Position numbers and translations under genes: made by a program. Source: Cycas panzhihuaensis (Eukaryota; Cycadophyta). From it: DNA of 64,000 bases. Numbering within the stretch: position 1 is the stretch's first letter; each line of letters starts with the position of its first letter. Where the stretch lies: NCBI GenBank assembly GCA_023213395.1, contig CM041465.1:235607741-235671740 (forward strand), read 5' to 3'. Shown in pieces: positions 45,854 through 58,825 of this stretch. The notes beneath the pieces are model-generated. The model ran no database searches. It saw only the letters and a list, made by a program, of their open reading frames with translations, and was not told the DNA's origin.

Positions 45854-46449
45854 CACGTAGAGAGAGATCAGACCATTAGACCAGGACACAGAGACAGCCA
45901 GTAGGACCGGGGAGATGAGATAGAAATGGAAAAGCTGGATCTAATGAGTGGATCATCCTTTCCCAACACATCTTATCATTTACATTTAATGGCTTTTCGA
46001 TGCTTTTTAGTGTAATTTTTAGCCCCTTACTAGTAAATGGAGATCTCCTAGAGTCTGAATTACACCCAACGAGAGAGGGGACGAGGCATTAGGTAGCCTT
46101 GGTCCCAATAGGCCTGAGCATAGTCCACCCAAGTAAAAAATTTTAGATTCTTTGGTGGAAACCCCTCCTAATATGAGGGCGTCACTGGCCTTATAGCAAA
46201 GATCACGGTACCATGAACTTTATCGCAGGGTCACTGAGTTTGTGCTAAAAACTCAGTAGGGCCCCATATTAAACTCTGCAGTACCGCGGAGTTTAGCATA
46301 GTGTAAAGGCTAATAGACTAAAAATATAAAGGATGGCTAGAAGCAGTGCCAAACCTCAACCAAGAAGGAATGAGGGGTAGTCATGAAGGTAAGGAGGCAA
46401 GTCTAGATGAGTTATGACTGGTCTTTGGGGTGTTTTACAGGCAGTTATC
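45854..46449 (+). other. Divergent leader of element B, right part
   Basis: No gene. Plus-strand leader of the PMD frame, alignable with 7295-7856 of A. It ends with an AG-terminated tract (GTTTTACAG, about 46431-46439) shortly before the ATG. Confidence 0.5.
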
Positions 46450-47480
46450 ATGGTAGACAACCGCGAGAATATTGGGGTGGCAATGCTCAGTTTTATTGAG
46501 ATGATGTTCTGTGGGGATAGGTAAGTGCTAGGGAGATGTGGCTTACTGAAGGCCATCTAGACACCATAGTATGCATCGGATCAGCGCCTCCTAGTGGACA
46601 TAGTCTTACACTGGGATTAACAGCAATATGTATTCCACCTCCCCCAAGTGGGAGATGTCACAGTCACACTAAGAGACATCTAAAGGATCCTGGGGGTACT
46701 GGCAGTAGAAGCACCCATGTCGTTAGGGGTATTGCCTAGCAATGATGCAGCACATAGGGAGGTAGCCACCTACTTCATAGGTTAGGACTAGTGGGAGAGG
46801 AGAGGCATATTTGTATAGAGCATGATTATATCACGGATTCCTTGAGTGAGGAAGTTCGTTATGCTATGTATTATATTCTGGATATCCTAAAAATAGAACT
46901 GTAGGGATATACCTAGTGGGTGGATGGATACCGTGAGGAGATGTGAGGTTGGGGAGAGGTTGGACTGGGCTACACTGATAGCGGTGAACTTAATCACCCA
47001 GCTGGATGCCATCAAGGTGGCTGGGAGAGGAGGATTAAAATACAACAAGCTACTATAGTACTAATTTTTTTATCATTTTGGAGCAGTGGCACCAATAGGA
47101 GGCATCCTATCTCAGCATGGTCTCCCATGATCCATAGGTGGTAGACTCAATTCAGGGGGACTGAGGATCAGGCACACATATGACACTCGGTGGAGGCTAC
47201 ATCATTGGACCTCCTCACCATGGCAGACTACACAACAGATCTATATAGAGGAGTGAGATGGGATAATGTTGATGAGGCAGGAGGAGCTGGAGGAGTTGGA
47301 GGTGGCCTTAGAGGAGACAATGATGATAGTGACAATGGGGGTGATGGGGCAAGCCCATCAGGAGTAACAGATGGAGAGGCAGGTCTATCAGGGACCACGG
47401 GAGGGGAGGTAAGGCCATCAGGATCCACAAGAGGAGAGGTAGGTCCTTCAAGGACTATAGAGAGAAGTAGGTCACCCTAG
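46450..47480 (+). pseudogene. Antisense plant mobile domain (PMD) gene of element B
   Basis: The ATG at 46450 opens MVDNRENIGVAMLSFIEMM. The following sequence aligns with A's PMD (ATGTATTCCACCTCCC corresponds to GTGTTCCACCTACC), then RRCEVGERLDWATLIAVNLI near 46940 and LDLLTMADYTTDLYRG near 47205. TAG or TAA stops replace several codons. The tail, open at 47190-47480, is Gly/Asp/Ser-rich with a repeated G-E-x-x-x-S-G-x-T pattern, likely a disordered linker. Because A and B share this frame on the strand opposite gag-pol, the gene was part of their ancestor. Confidence 0.7.
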
Positions 47481-47742
47481 ATGCCAGTCTATAGGCTGAG
47501 GATAGTGGGGAGAGCCTAGGCCACAACAATACCAATAGATGAAGGCAAAGGTGCCTTGACAAGTCAGGCTATCGGTGAGGTGGTACCAGTAATAGTAGGA
47601 GAACCCAAGGAGGAGGTGATCGTCCAAGTCAGGGAGCTAGTAGTTCGAGTAGGTGAGATGCTATAATTTCTTATCGTCTTTCGATCGTTAGACATCTAGT
47701 TGTTTTAGTTTATTTGGTTTGTTTGGTTTAGTATTCATATAT

Positions 47743-47744
<2 letters not shown>

Positions 47745-47794
<50 letters not shown>
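47745..47794. repeat. (AT)n microsatellite
   Basis: An uninterrupted AT dinucleotide run of about 50 bp within the linker of the element B PMD gene; absent at the matching place in A. Confidence 0.95.
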
Positions 47795-47797
<3 letters not shown>

Positions 47798-47817
47798 CAT
47801 ATGGAATATTAGAATTC

Positions 47818-48240
47818 GCGAGAGCAGTGGATATTAGGAGGTTGGTTGAGGCAGTAGTCTGGGAGATGTTCCCCCAGGCCTACATGGAGGGGCAACCTCC
47901 CATCCAGGTAGGAGAGGAGCCACGATCGGCAGGAGCCCACACGGCAACATTCACCCCATTAGTCAGGACCAGAGATGTATGGGTAGCAGAGTCCTAGGAG
48001 TACAAGGCGTAAGTGGGATGGCTACAAGCTGAGTTAAATAGGACTAGAGCGGAGAGGGATGCTCTACAAGGCTAAGTCTAGGCATTAGAGGCTCAAGGAG
48101 GAGTAGGTGATGATGCAGAGAATCACATCAAGGTGGCAGTACTAGAGGAGTGGCTCCAAGGGATGGAGGAGATTCTCCAGACAGCAGAGAGAGAGAGAGG
48201 GATCACATCTAAGCATGATATGATCAGGTAGTGGACCAGA
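47818..48240 (+). pseudogene. C-terminal coiled-coil-like region of the antisense PMD gene (element B)
   Basis: Encodes VDIRRLVEAVVWEMF, EGQPPIQVGEEPRSAGAH, FTPLVRTRDVWVAES, then after stops WLQAELNRTRAERDALQG and VAVLEEWLQGMEEILQTAER. The last two have the charged heptad look of a coiled coil. The first blocks match element A at 9098-9328. Stops are TAG or TAA. Confidence 0.5.
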
Positions 48241-49454
48241 TGACGTCAAGGTCATTACGGAGTAGGACACATACTTATACAACGGTGATGACCCTAAGGA
48301 GGCCTTAGGATGAGGGGAGCAAGGTAGGGAGCTCCCAGAGGTGCAGGAGGAGTCTAGGAGGTATGTGGTCCCTAAGAGAGGGATCACATAGACTAGGAGA
48401 TGATACACCAGGAGTAGGAGAGTATTAGAGAGTAGGAGATACCAGTTTTAATTTGGGAAAGCATCGGACCTCCAGGGGGTCACTATATATTGCCACGTGA
48501 TTATACTCCCCCTTGCAAGGATTCTGGCTTCCCACAGATGATGTACCATACCATTTGTATGATATGATACATTATGATTTTGTGCATATAAATGGGGCCA
48601 TTGGTACCCCATTTGATATATGATGACATGTGATGATGTATGATGATGGATTATATTACTTTTTCTTTTATGTATATGTTTATGTATATATGTGTGAGGG
48701 TGTACGGGTGCATAAGGAGCTATAGATCATGATGTTTTTGAGTTGATTAACATATGGTTTGTGCTAGAGGTTTGTTTAGGTTACACGCACTCCCTTTCAT
48801 ATAGGGCCACATTCCTAGTGGGTGCACATATGATCACCATAAGCATCGGCGATGGACATATATGAGGCTAGGAAATAGGGTGACATACATGTCCACATAG
48901 AAGCATAGCAGAATATACAAAGGAAGCGCCGGCAAAATAGAGAGTAACGATACTCGAGCATGCCATCCTAGTTGGGGAATGTTTCTGGGCTCTAGAGCGA
49001 TAGGGACAACACACCTAATTAGGAGGACGTGGCCCCCTAGAGAAGGAGGAGACAAGGAGTTCCATAGGAGGAACCCAAGAGAAGTAAGGAGGCCATCCTA
49101 AACTACCATTCCACCTGTGACTAGGGGAAATGGGGATGCGCCTAGGGTGGTAGTTTACACTCATTTCAAAGCACAAGGAGAGGAGAGAAATAGTCATGTG
49201 TAAAATTGAGATAGATGATAAAGGGTAGGCCTCGTGTGGCTAAGCCTATAAGCAACATAGTTTTAGTTGGTACCAGATAAGTGTAGTGGGTCTAACATGC
49301 GATGGATCGTGCGGTAAGGTCATGTTTGAGTAGGAGTGGCTCTAGTCCTAGGTAAGGATCTAAAGCATGAAGAAGAAGTGCCTCTATGAGTGGCTTGTCC
49401 ATATGGATGCCTACGTGAAACTGCTTGGGGAGGGCAATAAGGTGAAAGAAGTGG
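48241..49454. other. Non-coding spacer and pol-deletion junction of element B
   Basis: 48241-49200 aligns in patches with 9400-10372 of A. At about 49200 (TCATGTGTAAAA, versus TCATGCGTAAAA just before A's integrase end) homology stops. About 250 bp of unrelated sequence follows, and from 49455 the sequence matches A's protease spacer (about 13750). Everything between, that is integrase, RNase H and RT, is missing. No gene in the 250 bp. Confidence 0.65.
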
Positions 49455-50160
49455 CTAGTTCGGAACTAGTGGCTCAGGAGCCAATATAAAATTAGGATAA
49501 GAGGGAATATCTAATTTGGATATCTCCCTAGGTGTACGTAAAACCAATGTGACATACCAAGGAGGAGGCTCTTCACCCTTACTATCTGACTTAGAATCAC
49601 CCATGATAGTTAAGTAACTGTAATTACCTATGCCAATCGGGGCAAACCTGACTAGGTTTGGCTCATGACAAGGCATAGTTTCCCTTTGATGAAGGTTGGT
49701 CTCCTAGAAAAGGGCCCCCATGGAAGGGATAGCCTCCTCAGGATCTCTATCTTCATCATCGAAGATAGCCTGAGAAACTAGATAAGAAGTGTGAGATGGC
49801 ATAGGCTCATGAGTGATAACCTTAACTCATCCCTCATGGACAAATTTAAGTTACCCCCAATGTAAGGAGTAGATTGCTCCCATTTAGTCAAGCCACAGTC
49901 AACCCAATAAGAGGTTGTACTTCACATCAATATTGAGTACAACAACTTCGACAGAATCAGTCTTCCCTCCTAAGGTGAGGTAAAAGGAGATTGTCCCTAA
50001 GGGGGACTTCTCAATCCTGTCATACCCTTGCTATTTCCAAGGGATATACTTTAGAGCTACTATGCCTAGCTCCTTGAGCATGCGCATAGGCATAGTATTA
50101 ACCAAGGAGACATTATCTATGACGATCCTCTTTATGATAAATCGAGAGTGTTAACATAAA
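49455..50160 (-). pseudogene. Aspartic protease and spacer of element B (broken)
   Basis: Near 50110 the minus strand gives RIVIDNVSLVNTMPMRMLKE, the Tat protease block, with D-N-G-S changed to D-N-V-S. Near 49920 VVVLNIDVKYNLLLG is the C-terminal block. Open piece 49455-49676 is the spacer (LVRFAPIGIGNYSYL), homologous to A's LMRFAPIGVGSYGYL. TAG stops at W and Q positions. Confidence 0.75.
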
Positions 50161-50212
50161 TAACAAATCGGTAATGCAAAAGCTTCTCCCATTCACTGGG
50201 AGATGGGAGATC

Positions 50213-52960
50213 TCAGGGATCAAATGAGATGACAGGTGGTCTATGGGAGGTGGCACCTACTGCATGGATGGAAGCATCTTGTTGGCTAAGAGATTCAAGA
50301 AGAAGAGCGTGTTGCTCAGGGTAGCTTATCAAGACATCCGTCAAGGACATCTCTACGGTGATTGTGTGGAGCTCATCAATAATATAGAAGGGTTTCCCCT
50401 TCACAGTAGGTTAGGGAAGCACCCTTCCAAAATAATAATGGCCCAGGTACATGGGAATGGTCTTAGGAAGAGTAGGGATTTTTTGAGGAGGGACCTCCAG
50501 AAGAGGATCAGGGTGAGGTGTGGAAGAAGAGGCATCATTTGCCTCTTTGACTGGTTGAGATCGGGTTAGGACATATAATGGAGTAGTCTCAAGCATCTGA
50601 ATGACCTTCTTTCCCCTGTTTCAGGATCGCGAAGGCAAAGGAGTACAATGGTCAAAGGAACCCGAGGAAGATAATGGATTCCTCTCACCCTTCCCTTTGG
50701 ATTTTGAAGGGCGAGGGTTTGGGGATCTTCCTTAGTTCTAGTTATTCTTTTGTTGGTGGTTGCGATTACATTCCCCATGTTTGGGGAAGGGATCTATGTG
50801 GATAGGCTAGTCTAGGTTGGGCCTAGATGCTTGTTTGGGGGAAGAGTCGCATTACAAGGCAGCCCTAGGATGTTGGGCACCATGAATATTCATGGAATCA
50901 TTCTCCATGGATGGTGCACCACTTATTTTCAAGAGAGGAATCAAGCTTCCTTGCTTAAGAAGACTAGGTGTTACCACCCTTAGGAGGAGCAGCTTAGGAA
51001 GCCTAGTGGACTAGCTTATACAATGTTAGGGATGAAGGAGCTTGGAGCTTAAACTCCTTCATAGTACGTTCAAATGAACGTATAGTCAAAGTGATAGGAT
51101 CTAGGGTCTTCTCGATAGGATGAGAAGAAGACCTAGTGGGTTGCTAGGTTTTGGTTTCTCATGGTGGTGGAGGTGCCTCACATCATTATAAAGGCTTTAG
51201 AGGCTTCTTGAGTCTAGCCTAGATCTCAATGGCCTCAAGCGCCAAGAACTTCACTATAGCAGAGTCGCATGTAGTCACCCCCATCTTAAGGACTTCGACG
51301 TGGACTTGTAGATAAAGGGTGTTGATAAAGAGGTCCTTCTTTAACTCCTCAGGTACAATCACCTTGGTGGAATGAAGAAGGTTATGAAAATGTCTCACAA
51401 AGTCACGATTCATTTCATCATGACCTTGTTTAAGAGATAAAAGAGATTTTATCCCACTCTTAAATGGATGAGATACGTCAAAGTAGTTGACGAATTTATC
51501 CATGAGCTACTAGAATAAAACAATAGAATGTGCAGGTAGGTGATAAAACCATTTGAGAGCATCGCCTTGAAGGGATAGCAGAAAAAGTTTCATGAGAATA
51601 TGGTCATAGGCCCAATAGTCGATGCATGCCATAGAAAAACTACGGACATGCTCTGTTGGGTCCTACAATGAAGTCCCATCAAATTTGGGGACTTTAGGAG
51701 GGTGAGGCGATAAGTTAGTTCTTAATGCCTTAATAGATAGAGGCATCGACCGATAGTCCATAACGGGGCGTGCCCTTGACTAGACCATAGGGTCAACGGA
51801 AGCTGGAAACGATGGTGGACAAGGTTTCCTGAAGCCTCCTTGAAGGGTTTAGTTCAGAAAGGGATGTTGTCCCCCCACCGTTTGGTAAGAGGGTGTGAAT
51901 TCCACATTCAAAGAGACACGCATAGGAACAGATGGGTGTGATGGACCCATCCCTCCTAGAGAGAATACTCCTTGTTAAAAAGGAGCTTAAGGGAAAATGC
52001 CTTAGGAGGGAGTTGGCCCTCCTTACAAAGGTGCAATATGAGGTGCCCTACAGGATGGTAGAAAGGAGGGGTGAGGGACCAGATTTTACCCATATGGGCC
52101 ACCCGTGGGTAGCATGACCCCATAAGGGTGCAAAGGGTCCACCCTATAAGTAGGAAGGGAGTTCCCTTTACCGTGCCCCCACGGTTGAGCGGTGTAACCA
52201 GGAGGCACGTAAAGAGAAGAGTCCCTAGGTTAGTATTGGAAGTATGTGGGACCAGACCCCACGTGATTAGGAACATAGAGGCATGCAGATTCCCTAGGTC
52301 TAGTAGGCAGTGGATAGACGATGGTCAGAGGAGGACTAGTCGTTTGACTAGATGGGGGCATGCTCAACCTGAGTTGAGAAGAAGACATTGCCTGAGTGGT
52401 CCTAAGGAACATACACCATGGGGAGAAGAGGATGAGATAAGAGGTAGGCTCATCGTAGGTAAGGAAGTTGAATGGGATGAGTGAGGCAAGGGAGATGTAG
52501 AAGAAAGAAGCACAATGCTTCGTAAGGTATTCTCAAACCACTTAGGGTGTGGTTAGAGACAAGTGGCTTGGAAATATTGGCTTAGGGCTTCTACTACATT
52601 AGCAGGAGGGGTATCTGCCTAATTGTAAGAGGTGGATGGAACCTCATACAAAGTGAACCCCATAGGACGATCCTCATAAGAATCATCATAGTGGTGGTAA
52701 AACTCTAAAGGAAATAAAGGCTCTACTTCGTGAGTAAAAGGATGGTGAGATTGCAGGTGTTGCTGGTCACTCGGATAAAAGATGGGATCTTCACTTCCTT
52801 GGGTGAACCCTTAGAAGGAAGTAGAAAGCTCAAGGGAATCAGACACATAAGCCTGGTATGCCTAATCTGAAAAAGATCCCTCCATAATTGAGTTGAGATC
52901 TGATGTAGGAAGAGAGTGATATGAGGGTTCTCCCAACAATGGAGATAAACCTCATAAGTG
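50213..52960 (-). pseudogene. Gag of element B (broken)
   Basis: Open piece 51219-51503 encodes FVNYFDVSHPFKSGIKSLLS and HDEMNRDFVRHFHNLLHSTK, nearly the same as A's capsid core. 50213-50404 has YIIDELHTITVEMSLTDVLI, matching A's gag-protease linker. The N-terminal part (51900-52960) is proline-rich as in A. Multiple frameshifts and TAG stops. Retention of gag without pol is the arrangement of a non-autonomous element. Confidence 0.75.
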
Positions 52961-53114
52961 ACATGAGAATCATCACATACAAGTTCTGCCTATGGGTTGG
53001 AAGAAGGGAGAAACAAAGAAGTACACATGTTGAGGCCTACCCAACAAGACCAAAAGGGAGAGCTACTAAGAGGTAGTGTCACTAACAGGAAGGGAGAAAG
53101 AATGATTCCCTTAT

Positions 53115-53140
53115 TAGCAGGTTCCCAATATAGTCGTCAG
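53115..53140 (-). promoter_or_regulatory. Primer-binding site of element B
   Basis: After the LTR end (...GATTCCA) the minus strand reads CTGACGACTATATTGGGAAC, related to the sites in A and C. Confidence 0.55.
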
Positions 53141-56100
53141 TGGAATCGTATCTATGGGATGGTAACTACACCTGGTTAGGATTAGGTTGGTCAACGGAAG
53201 GCTTCAAAATATAGAGTCAATTCAACAAGTGAGGGAAATCACCTACACAGGGTGTTCGTGCATCATATTATAGGTTTGGAACCCACGGATGGTGCATAAC
53301 TTCCCTTTGGGTAACTCAGTTTTGGTTTTGGGGGTAGTACAAGCAAGGAATATCCTTAGTCTCTTGAGTAATCTCAAGATGTAGGTCTTCCTACTCTTAG
53401 ATAGCTGAAAGAGATGGGAAATACCAAATGATGGAATGGATCCTCATGGAAGATGAAGGGGTACGAATGGAATATATATAGGCAAGTGACACGGGAGGTG
53501 CACGCTTGCGAGAATTGTTTTAGATAACCATCTTGCACATAGGACCAACCCAAAGCAGGAGATGCCAAGATTATTTAGTTAATGTGGGTGTAATGAGGTT
53601 AGAGGAGGATGTGCTAGAGGATGAATCCTCCCTAGGCTAACCCACCTAAAGCAAGTTTAGGGGAATAAAAGATGATGGCAAAAGAAACTTTCACTATTCT
53701 ATGTGTAGAGGGGTCAACCTCCAATGTGTGATGATGAAGTGATATCTAACTAGTTGTATGTGTAAACAAGTAACAAGGAATTGTATAAAAAATAACAATT
53801 ATACCCTCGTTTACTCTCAAATGTAAGTCCTCACTCTCTTTTCACTTTAAATGGGAGAAGAGGTAATGAAGAAGGCAAATCAATCAAGCATAAACATGCA
53901 CACTAAAAATGCAAATCCTAAAGGGGTTGTATGCAACCAAATAGAAAGAGGGAGGGTATAGTTCATATCTCATGCTCTTTCTTAAGAATGCAAATGTAGC
54001 ATGCATATGCAAATGGTAGATGTAAATTAGTTCCTTTTCTCTTTTCCTTTTATGTTTTGATTATGCAAACAAGTAGGCTTAAAAGAACGATAAAAGGGGA
54101 AGAGCTATGGAGAGAGAAGGGCAACGTACCTAAAGGGTTATGCGGTTGAAGCAAGGATGTCATCTTGTACCACACTTTCTTTTTCCTTTCCTTTCCTAAC
54201 ATGTGGACAACATAGAGCTATAGCGTTGGGGATCCCTTACCTTCCTCAAACTAAAAGAAAAAAGGAAAGGAAACAAAAGGAAAGATTATGCTAGAAATGA
54301 AAATGACCAAAGAAAAGGAAGCAAGAGACGTACCAGAATGAAACGGTTCTTCTCCATGAATGACATGGCAGAACCTGCAATCATAAAAGTACTCCACCAT
54401 TTTCCAAGGGGCTACTAGAATGCCAAATAGATATATGTATGTAGATGTAAAGTATCCAAAATGTTGCAAGCAAAGCACTTTAATCAAAGCAAATCTCTAA
54501 CTAGGAAAACAACTTCCAATCTCCTCAATACAAGTAAGACAAGGTAAAGGGATGTGGATGGTTAGCCTTGAAATGGCTAACCCTCCAATGTACACACCTC
54601 CATATTATCCCCAAGCATATGAATAACAAATTGGGATAGCCTAAGTAGTAGTTAATAGTGAGAGAAATAGGTAGCTCAAGGTTTGTAAATACTGTCGACG
54701 TTGCAAATGTTGCACTATGCAACATTTTGTAACTTTTCACTAAGCCAACACCCAAAGATGATATGTGACACAACTAAGGGCTGGAAAATCTTCCCATGTG
54801 AAGCACTCAGGCTTGGAACCAATGTAATAAGGGGCTGCATATTCTGATACTAGCGATGGCCTTCTTCCGAGAGCTCCCTAGTAGCCCAAGAAAGGCATAA
54901 GAGAGGAGGAGGAAAAGGGGAGAAGGGGGTTGCCCTTGAGGAGCAGGCCTAATTGGGTATAGAACCTACTTAAGCTCCTTTCTCTCACCTTTTTAGGACC
55001 TCTCCTCATAGCCTCCTTGGAGAAACTAGGAGAGAGTAGGAAGGTTGGGGGACAGATAAGGAAAGATGGAGGGGATGCCTCATGTATGTGATGGAAAAAC
55101 TGTGAAAAGAAAAGTATACAAGGTAATCCAATCTCTTTTAGGGAAGCTAAAAGAAACAAACTGGAATAAACATCAAGTGGTACCTACTATGGACGAATTA
55201 GTGGTAGGTCTACCTGAGAAAATGGCAGAAAAGGATATATCTATGAAGCTTATAAGTGGATCCCTGCAAAGGCTATGAAACCTAAAAAGAAGCTTGGTGA
55301 AACCTGATGATTACACGTGGAAGTGGGGCTTGGAGCACATCCTTGCTTGAGGAAGCTTGATCTCGAGCCTATTACCACAGATCTAAGCTAGAGAAGGTAG
55401 ATCTTAGGCTAGGACATAGGTATCTCAGATGTTGCAGGGCATTCCTGTAGAAAATTATCTGTGAAAGTAGGAGAAGAAAGGAGAAGAGATGGAAGAAGAG
55501 ATGGAAAATGAAGTCTTTTTAGGTTTCACACCTAACCCTAGCTTAATTAGATTATTAGGATTAGGCTAGGACTTAGAGTATGACCAAGCCATGTGGCAGT
55601 TTCATAAAAAAAGTGAAATTTTCCATTACAGACTAAAAAAAAGGATTTGTGATAGTCACCTCGCAGCAAACTTTACGGTACTGTAAAGTTTGTCGCGATA
55701 CTACAACGTTTGTTATGGTGCAGTGACAGAAGTAAAAATAAGAGAAGAAAAGGTACCTAAGAGCCCTAAAGGAGGGTACCCTAGGCCTGGGAGGGGCTAG
55801 TCGTCTGTCCAAGTGGCTAAGGACAGTCATATAGAAGGGATGACCTAGACTGGATGGGGTACCAGAGAGGTAGGGTTCGCAGGAAGTTGGCAAACAAATA
55901 GGAATGCACCAATCACACCTAACGGGGCACTAGGAGATGTGAGGTGGTAATGAGGATGTGAATAGATCACACAGGCTAGGTGACGCTTGGCACAATATGG
56001 AGGTGCATAGGAGGGTTGTGGAGTATCATGGGGATGCATATCCTGCAGATCATCATAGGCTAGAATAATGTCAAGCAGTATGATCAAGAAGTAGATGCAA

Positions 56101-56251
56101 GATGATCACTCAAATGTATCAATTAGTCATGCAGTGAAAATTGATGTTTTAATTTACCTTTCTAGAGAAGTGACAAAGGTGAAGGATAGAAGCATACCTA
56201 TGCTTACCTGAGTCGACTTGCTAAAAACCCATTCTTGGTATCCAGAAAATA
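53141..56251 (-). repeat. Element B 5' LTR
   Basis: 3111 bp, partner of 25696-27705 plus 37850-38950. It provides the uninterrupted reference that fixes the insertion point of copia D. Sense start is decayed to TATTTTCTGG. No genes inside are supported. Confidence 0.9.
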
Positions 56252-56256
56252 GTATC
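56252..56256. repeat. Target-site duplication of element B, right copy (GTATC)
   Basis: Matches 25691-25695. Confidence 0.85.
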
Positions 56257-58801
56257 AAATAAAAGTTAATATTACTTAGGGTAATACTTAGCAAATTAAT
56301 AACTGAAATACCTATAGAAATGGTCTTTAACTCATTGACTAAGGAGAATGATCCATTCTTTATACTAGAAGGAATAGACCTAAACCTGATGAGATGTAGT
56401 GGTATAAGAGGTAAAGATTTAGGATTCCTTTCTATCGAATCATTGGGTGATTTAGATAGACCTATATTCTTTGTTGTCTCTACCATGTTTATTATTTGTT
56501 TAGTCTCATTGCCTTTGGAAGGTAGGTGAGCTTGGTTACTAGTTTGTTTTATTGAAGAGTTTTGGGGAGTAATAGTCTTCTTCAATGAATTAGAACCTAA
56601 ACTCTCATCTCCATCATCTTAAACCTACTTTTCTTTGCCCTTATCATCTTTTCTTGCTTTATCCTTGTGTTAGGGTAAGGGGTCCTTATGAATCATTTGA
56701 TCTTAGGATGACTTGGAGGAATGATTTGATTAAACATTTGTATTTTGAGTGATAGTTTGAACCATGCAGCATTCACTTCTGTTATAGGCATTGATTTGAT
56801 GATATGAACATCACTGTCTTTCTAAAAGGAGGAGGAGGTGGAAGAGGAACTTGTTTCTTCTTTCCTTTAGTAAGATAGATTACCTTGGTTTCCTCGGAGG
56901 GCTAGCTTTAAGAAGAACCATCAACATGCAAATTGATGTTGATCACACACTCCAACAATCTGATAGAAGAAGATAGGTGATCATAGATAGGTTCAGGATG
57001 GGAAGTATTAGTTCTTTGAATATTTTCTTTAGAAGGAACAGGTTTCCCAACTTTCTTAATACCTATTTAAATCTCAAATGTTTCTAAAGCTAAATAATGA
57101 TCAACAACGTCTTCATAAGTTTAAGGACTAAGCTTAAGAACTTCAAGATATACATATGGCCTCAAGGCATTGGTAAATAGTTTGAAGAGGAGACTAGGAT
57201 CTAGATATTAGTGGTAACCATATACTTGGTCTTGAAACCTTCTCAAAAAGTCTCTAGAGGTTTCATTATGGTTTTATTTGATAGCCAAAATAGACTTAAT
57301 GCTTGCTTTGAATGGTCTCACTATATCAAAATAGTTGATAAAAGAATCAACCAATTATTGGAATAATAGAACAGAGGCTAAAGGAAGTCTATAAAACCAC
57401 TTCAAGGCATTATCTTAAAGTGATTTAGAAAACAAGCATATATTGATGTAATCATATAATATGAAATCTGCATAAACAAGTACAAATACTTATTTATGGA
57501 AAGTATGGTCTTGGGAAGAGTCGCCCAAAAATATCAGGTAACTTAGGAAGGAATGGAGGCATGGGAGATAAAAGAAACTCACGCAGGAAAGGAGACTTCA
57601 TATAATCAAGAAAAGATTTCCTTGGCCTCAACATAGTAGGATGTTAAGGCAAGGATGATGGATATGGAATAGAAGAAGGAATAGGTTGTTCATATTATTA
57701 TTGGGGAATAGAATGGGATGGGAGAGTAGATAAAGGATCAAACCAAGCTTCAAGGTTAACCATAGAGCTAGTTTGTGTCATAGGATATTATGGAAGGATG
57801 GGATTGAATGAAGGGAAATGAGTTAGACGTGGGATGGGTCTAAGAATATGTGATGAAGAAGTAGCATTGGCAACTGTAGGAGATTGACTAATTGAGGTAT
57901 GAGAATAAATGAAATAAGTATGAGAAACATATTGGGAAGAGGGGGATATATTAGATATTCTAGGAGAAGGTACACAAGGTCTAATACCTTATGATAAAAC
58001 TATATGGGATGTGTAAAATAGTAATTGAGTCAAGGACAAAAGAGGATGAGAGAGGGTAATCCTAGTGGTATAGGAACGGTTAGATCATAGACTGGGTGAA
58101 GGTAAAACCGCTTGACTCAAGGTAGGAACATGACAGGGATTAGGATTACCATGGATAGAAATAATAGAGGTACCTTCATGTATAGAAGGTATAGAGCGAG
58201 GAGAATGAGTCTGAACTTGCAACTTAGAATGCGAGTGAAGAGGTTGAGAATGGACTGACTTATGATCTTCCACCTCCTTTAAAGGATGAGAATGAGGTCT
58301 TGGTGAAGGAGGATGGGAAGGTAAGGGAGATTGAATGGTATAAGGAGCAATTAAGGGCTCAACTTGAATTAACTCATACTCTTCACACAAAGGATCAAAT
58401 TGATGATGTTGTGGTGAGGATGTTATTGTATGAGTCTTTGGATAGAACATATCTTGATATCCAAGGATATGAAGAGGAGTAGGGATCCTTGTAAGAACTA
58501 TCTTAAAATATGATGAATGTGTTTTAATATGAAGTGGTTTTTTCTTGAGCAAAAAATAAACTACAAAAGAAGGATCACCATAAAATTGAGAGGGTTTCAG
58601 ATACCCTTGCTCCACAGGTATTTCATACAACTAAGTCAAATCTTCAGGGGGATAAACATAGGAATCATGAGCATGATACTCTGAAGAATTGACATAGGAA
58701 TATAAAACTTCTTAAGAAAGATGTGAAGGTTGTGTTTGAAGATTAGGTGGGATGCCTTAAAGCCTCAATTATTACCTAAGGGTAGGTATTATATTTTCCA
58801 T
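56257..58801 (-). pseudogene. Gag of element C (right half, broken)
   Basis: A candidate start at 58801 (MENIIPTLR) is followed by stops. The open piece 58630-58085 is a proline/histidine-rich N-terminal region (PLHSHSKLQVQTHSPRSIPS) comparable in composition to A's gag N-terminus. Near 57330-57360 the DNA matches A's capsid start (CAAAATAGTTGATRAA...CACCAATT). The piece 56585-56154 leads toward protease and is cut at 56257 by element B. Strongly AT-biased. Confidence 0.65.
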
Positions 58802-58825
58802 CACTTTAAGCAAGAGGACAAATGG

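Larger units (their letters stand above)
25696..56251 (-). mobile_element. Element B: pol-deleted Tat-type element related to A, carrying two nested copia insertions
   Basis: Matching LTRs of about 3.1 kb lie at the ends, with target duplications GTATC. Removing copia D (27706-37844) and copia E (40540-45848) leaves an element of about 15 kb. In sense order it has gag and protease, a junction where pol should be, then antisense PMD and aRNH. RT, RNase H and integrase are absent, so it could only have moved with help from a relative such as A. LTR copies differ at many sites, so the insertion is older than A. Confidence 0.85.

Noticed and set aside
58300-58482. A 60-codon plus-strand frame with Glu/Lys-rich sequence
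   Set aside because: Antisense of element C's gag N-terminus, not conserved in A or B.
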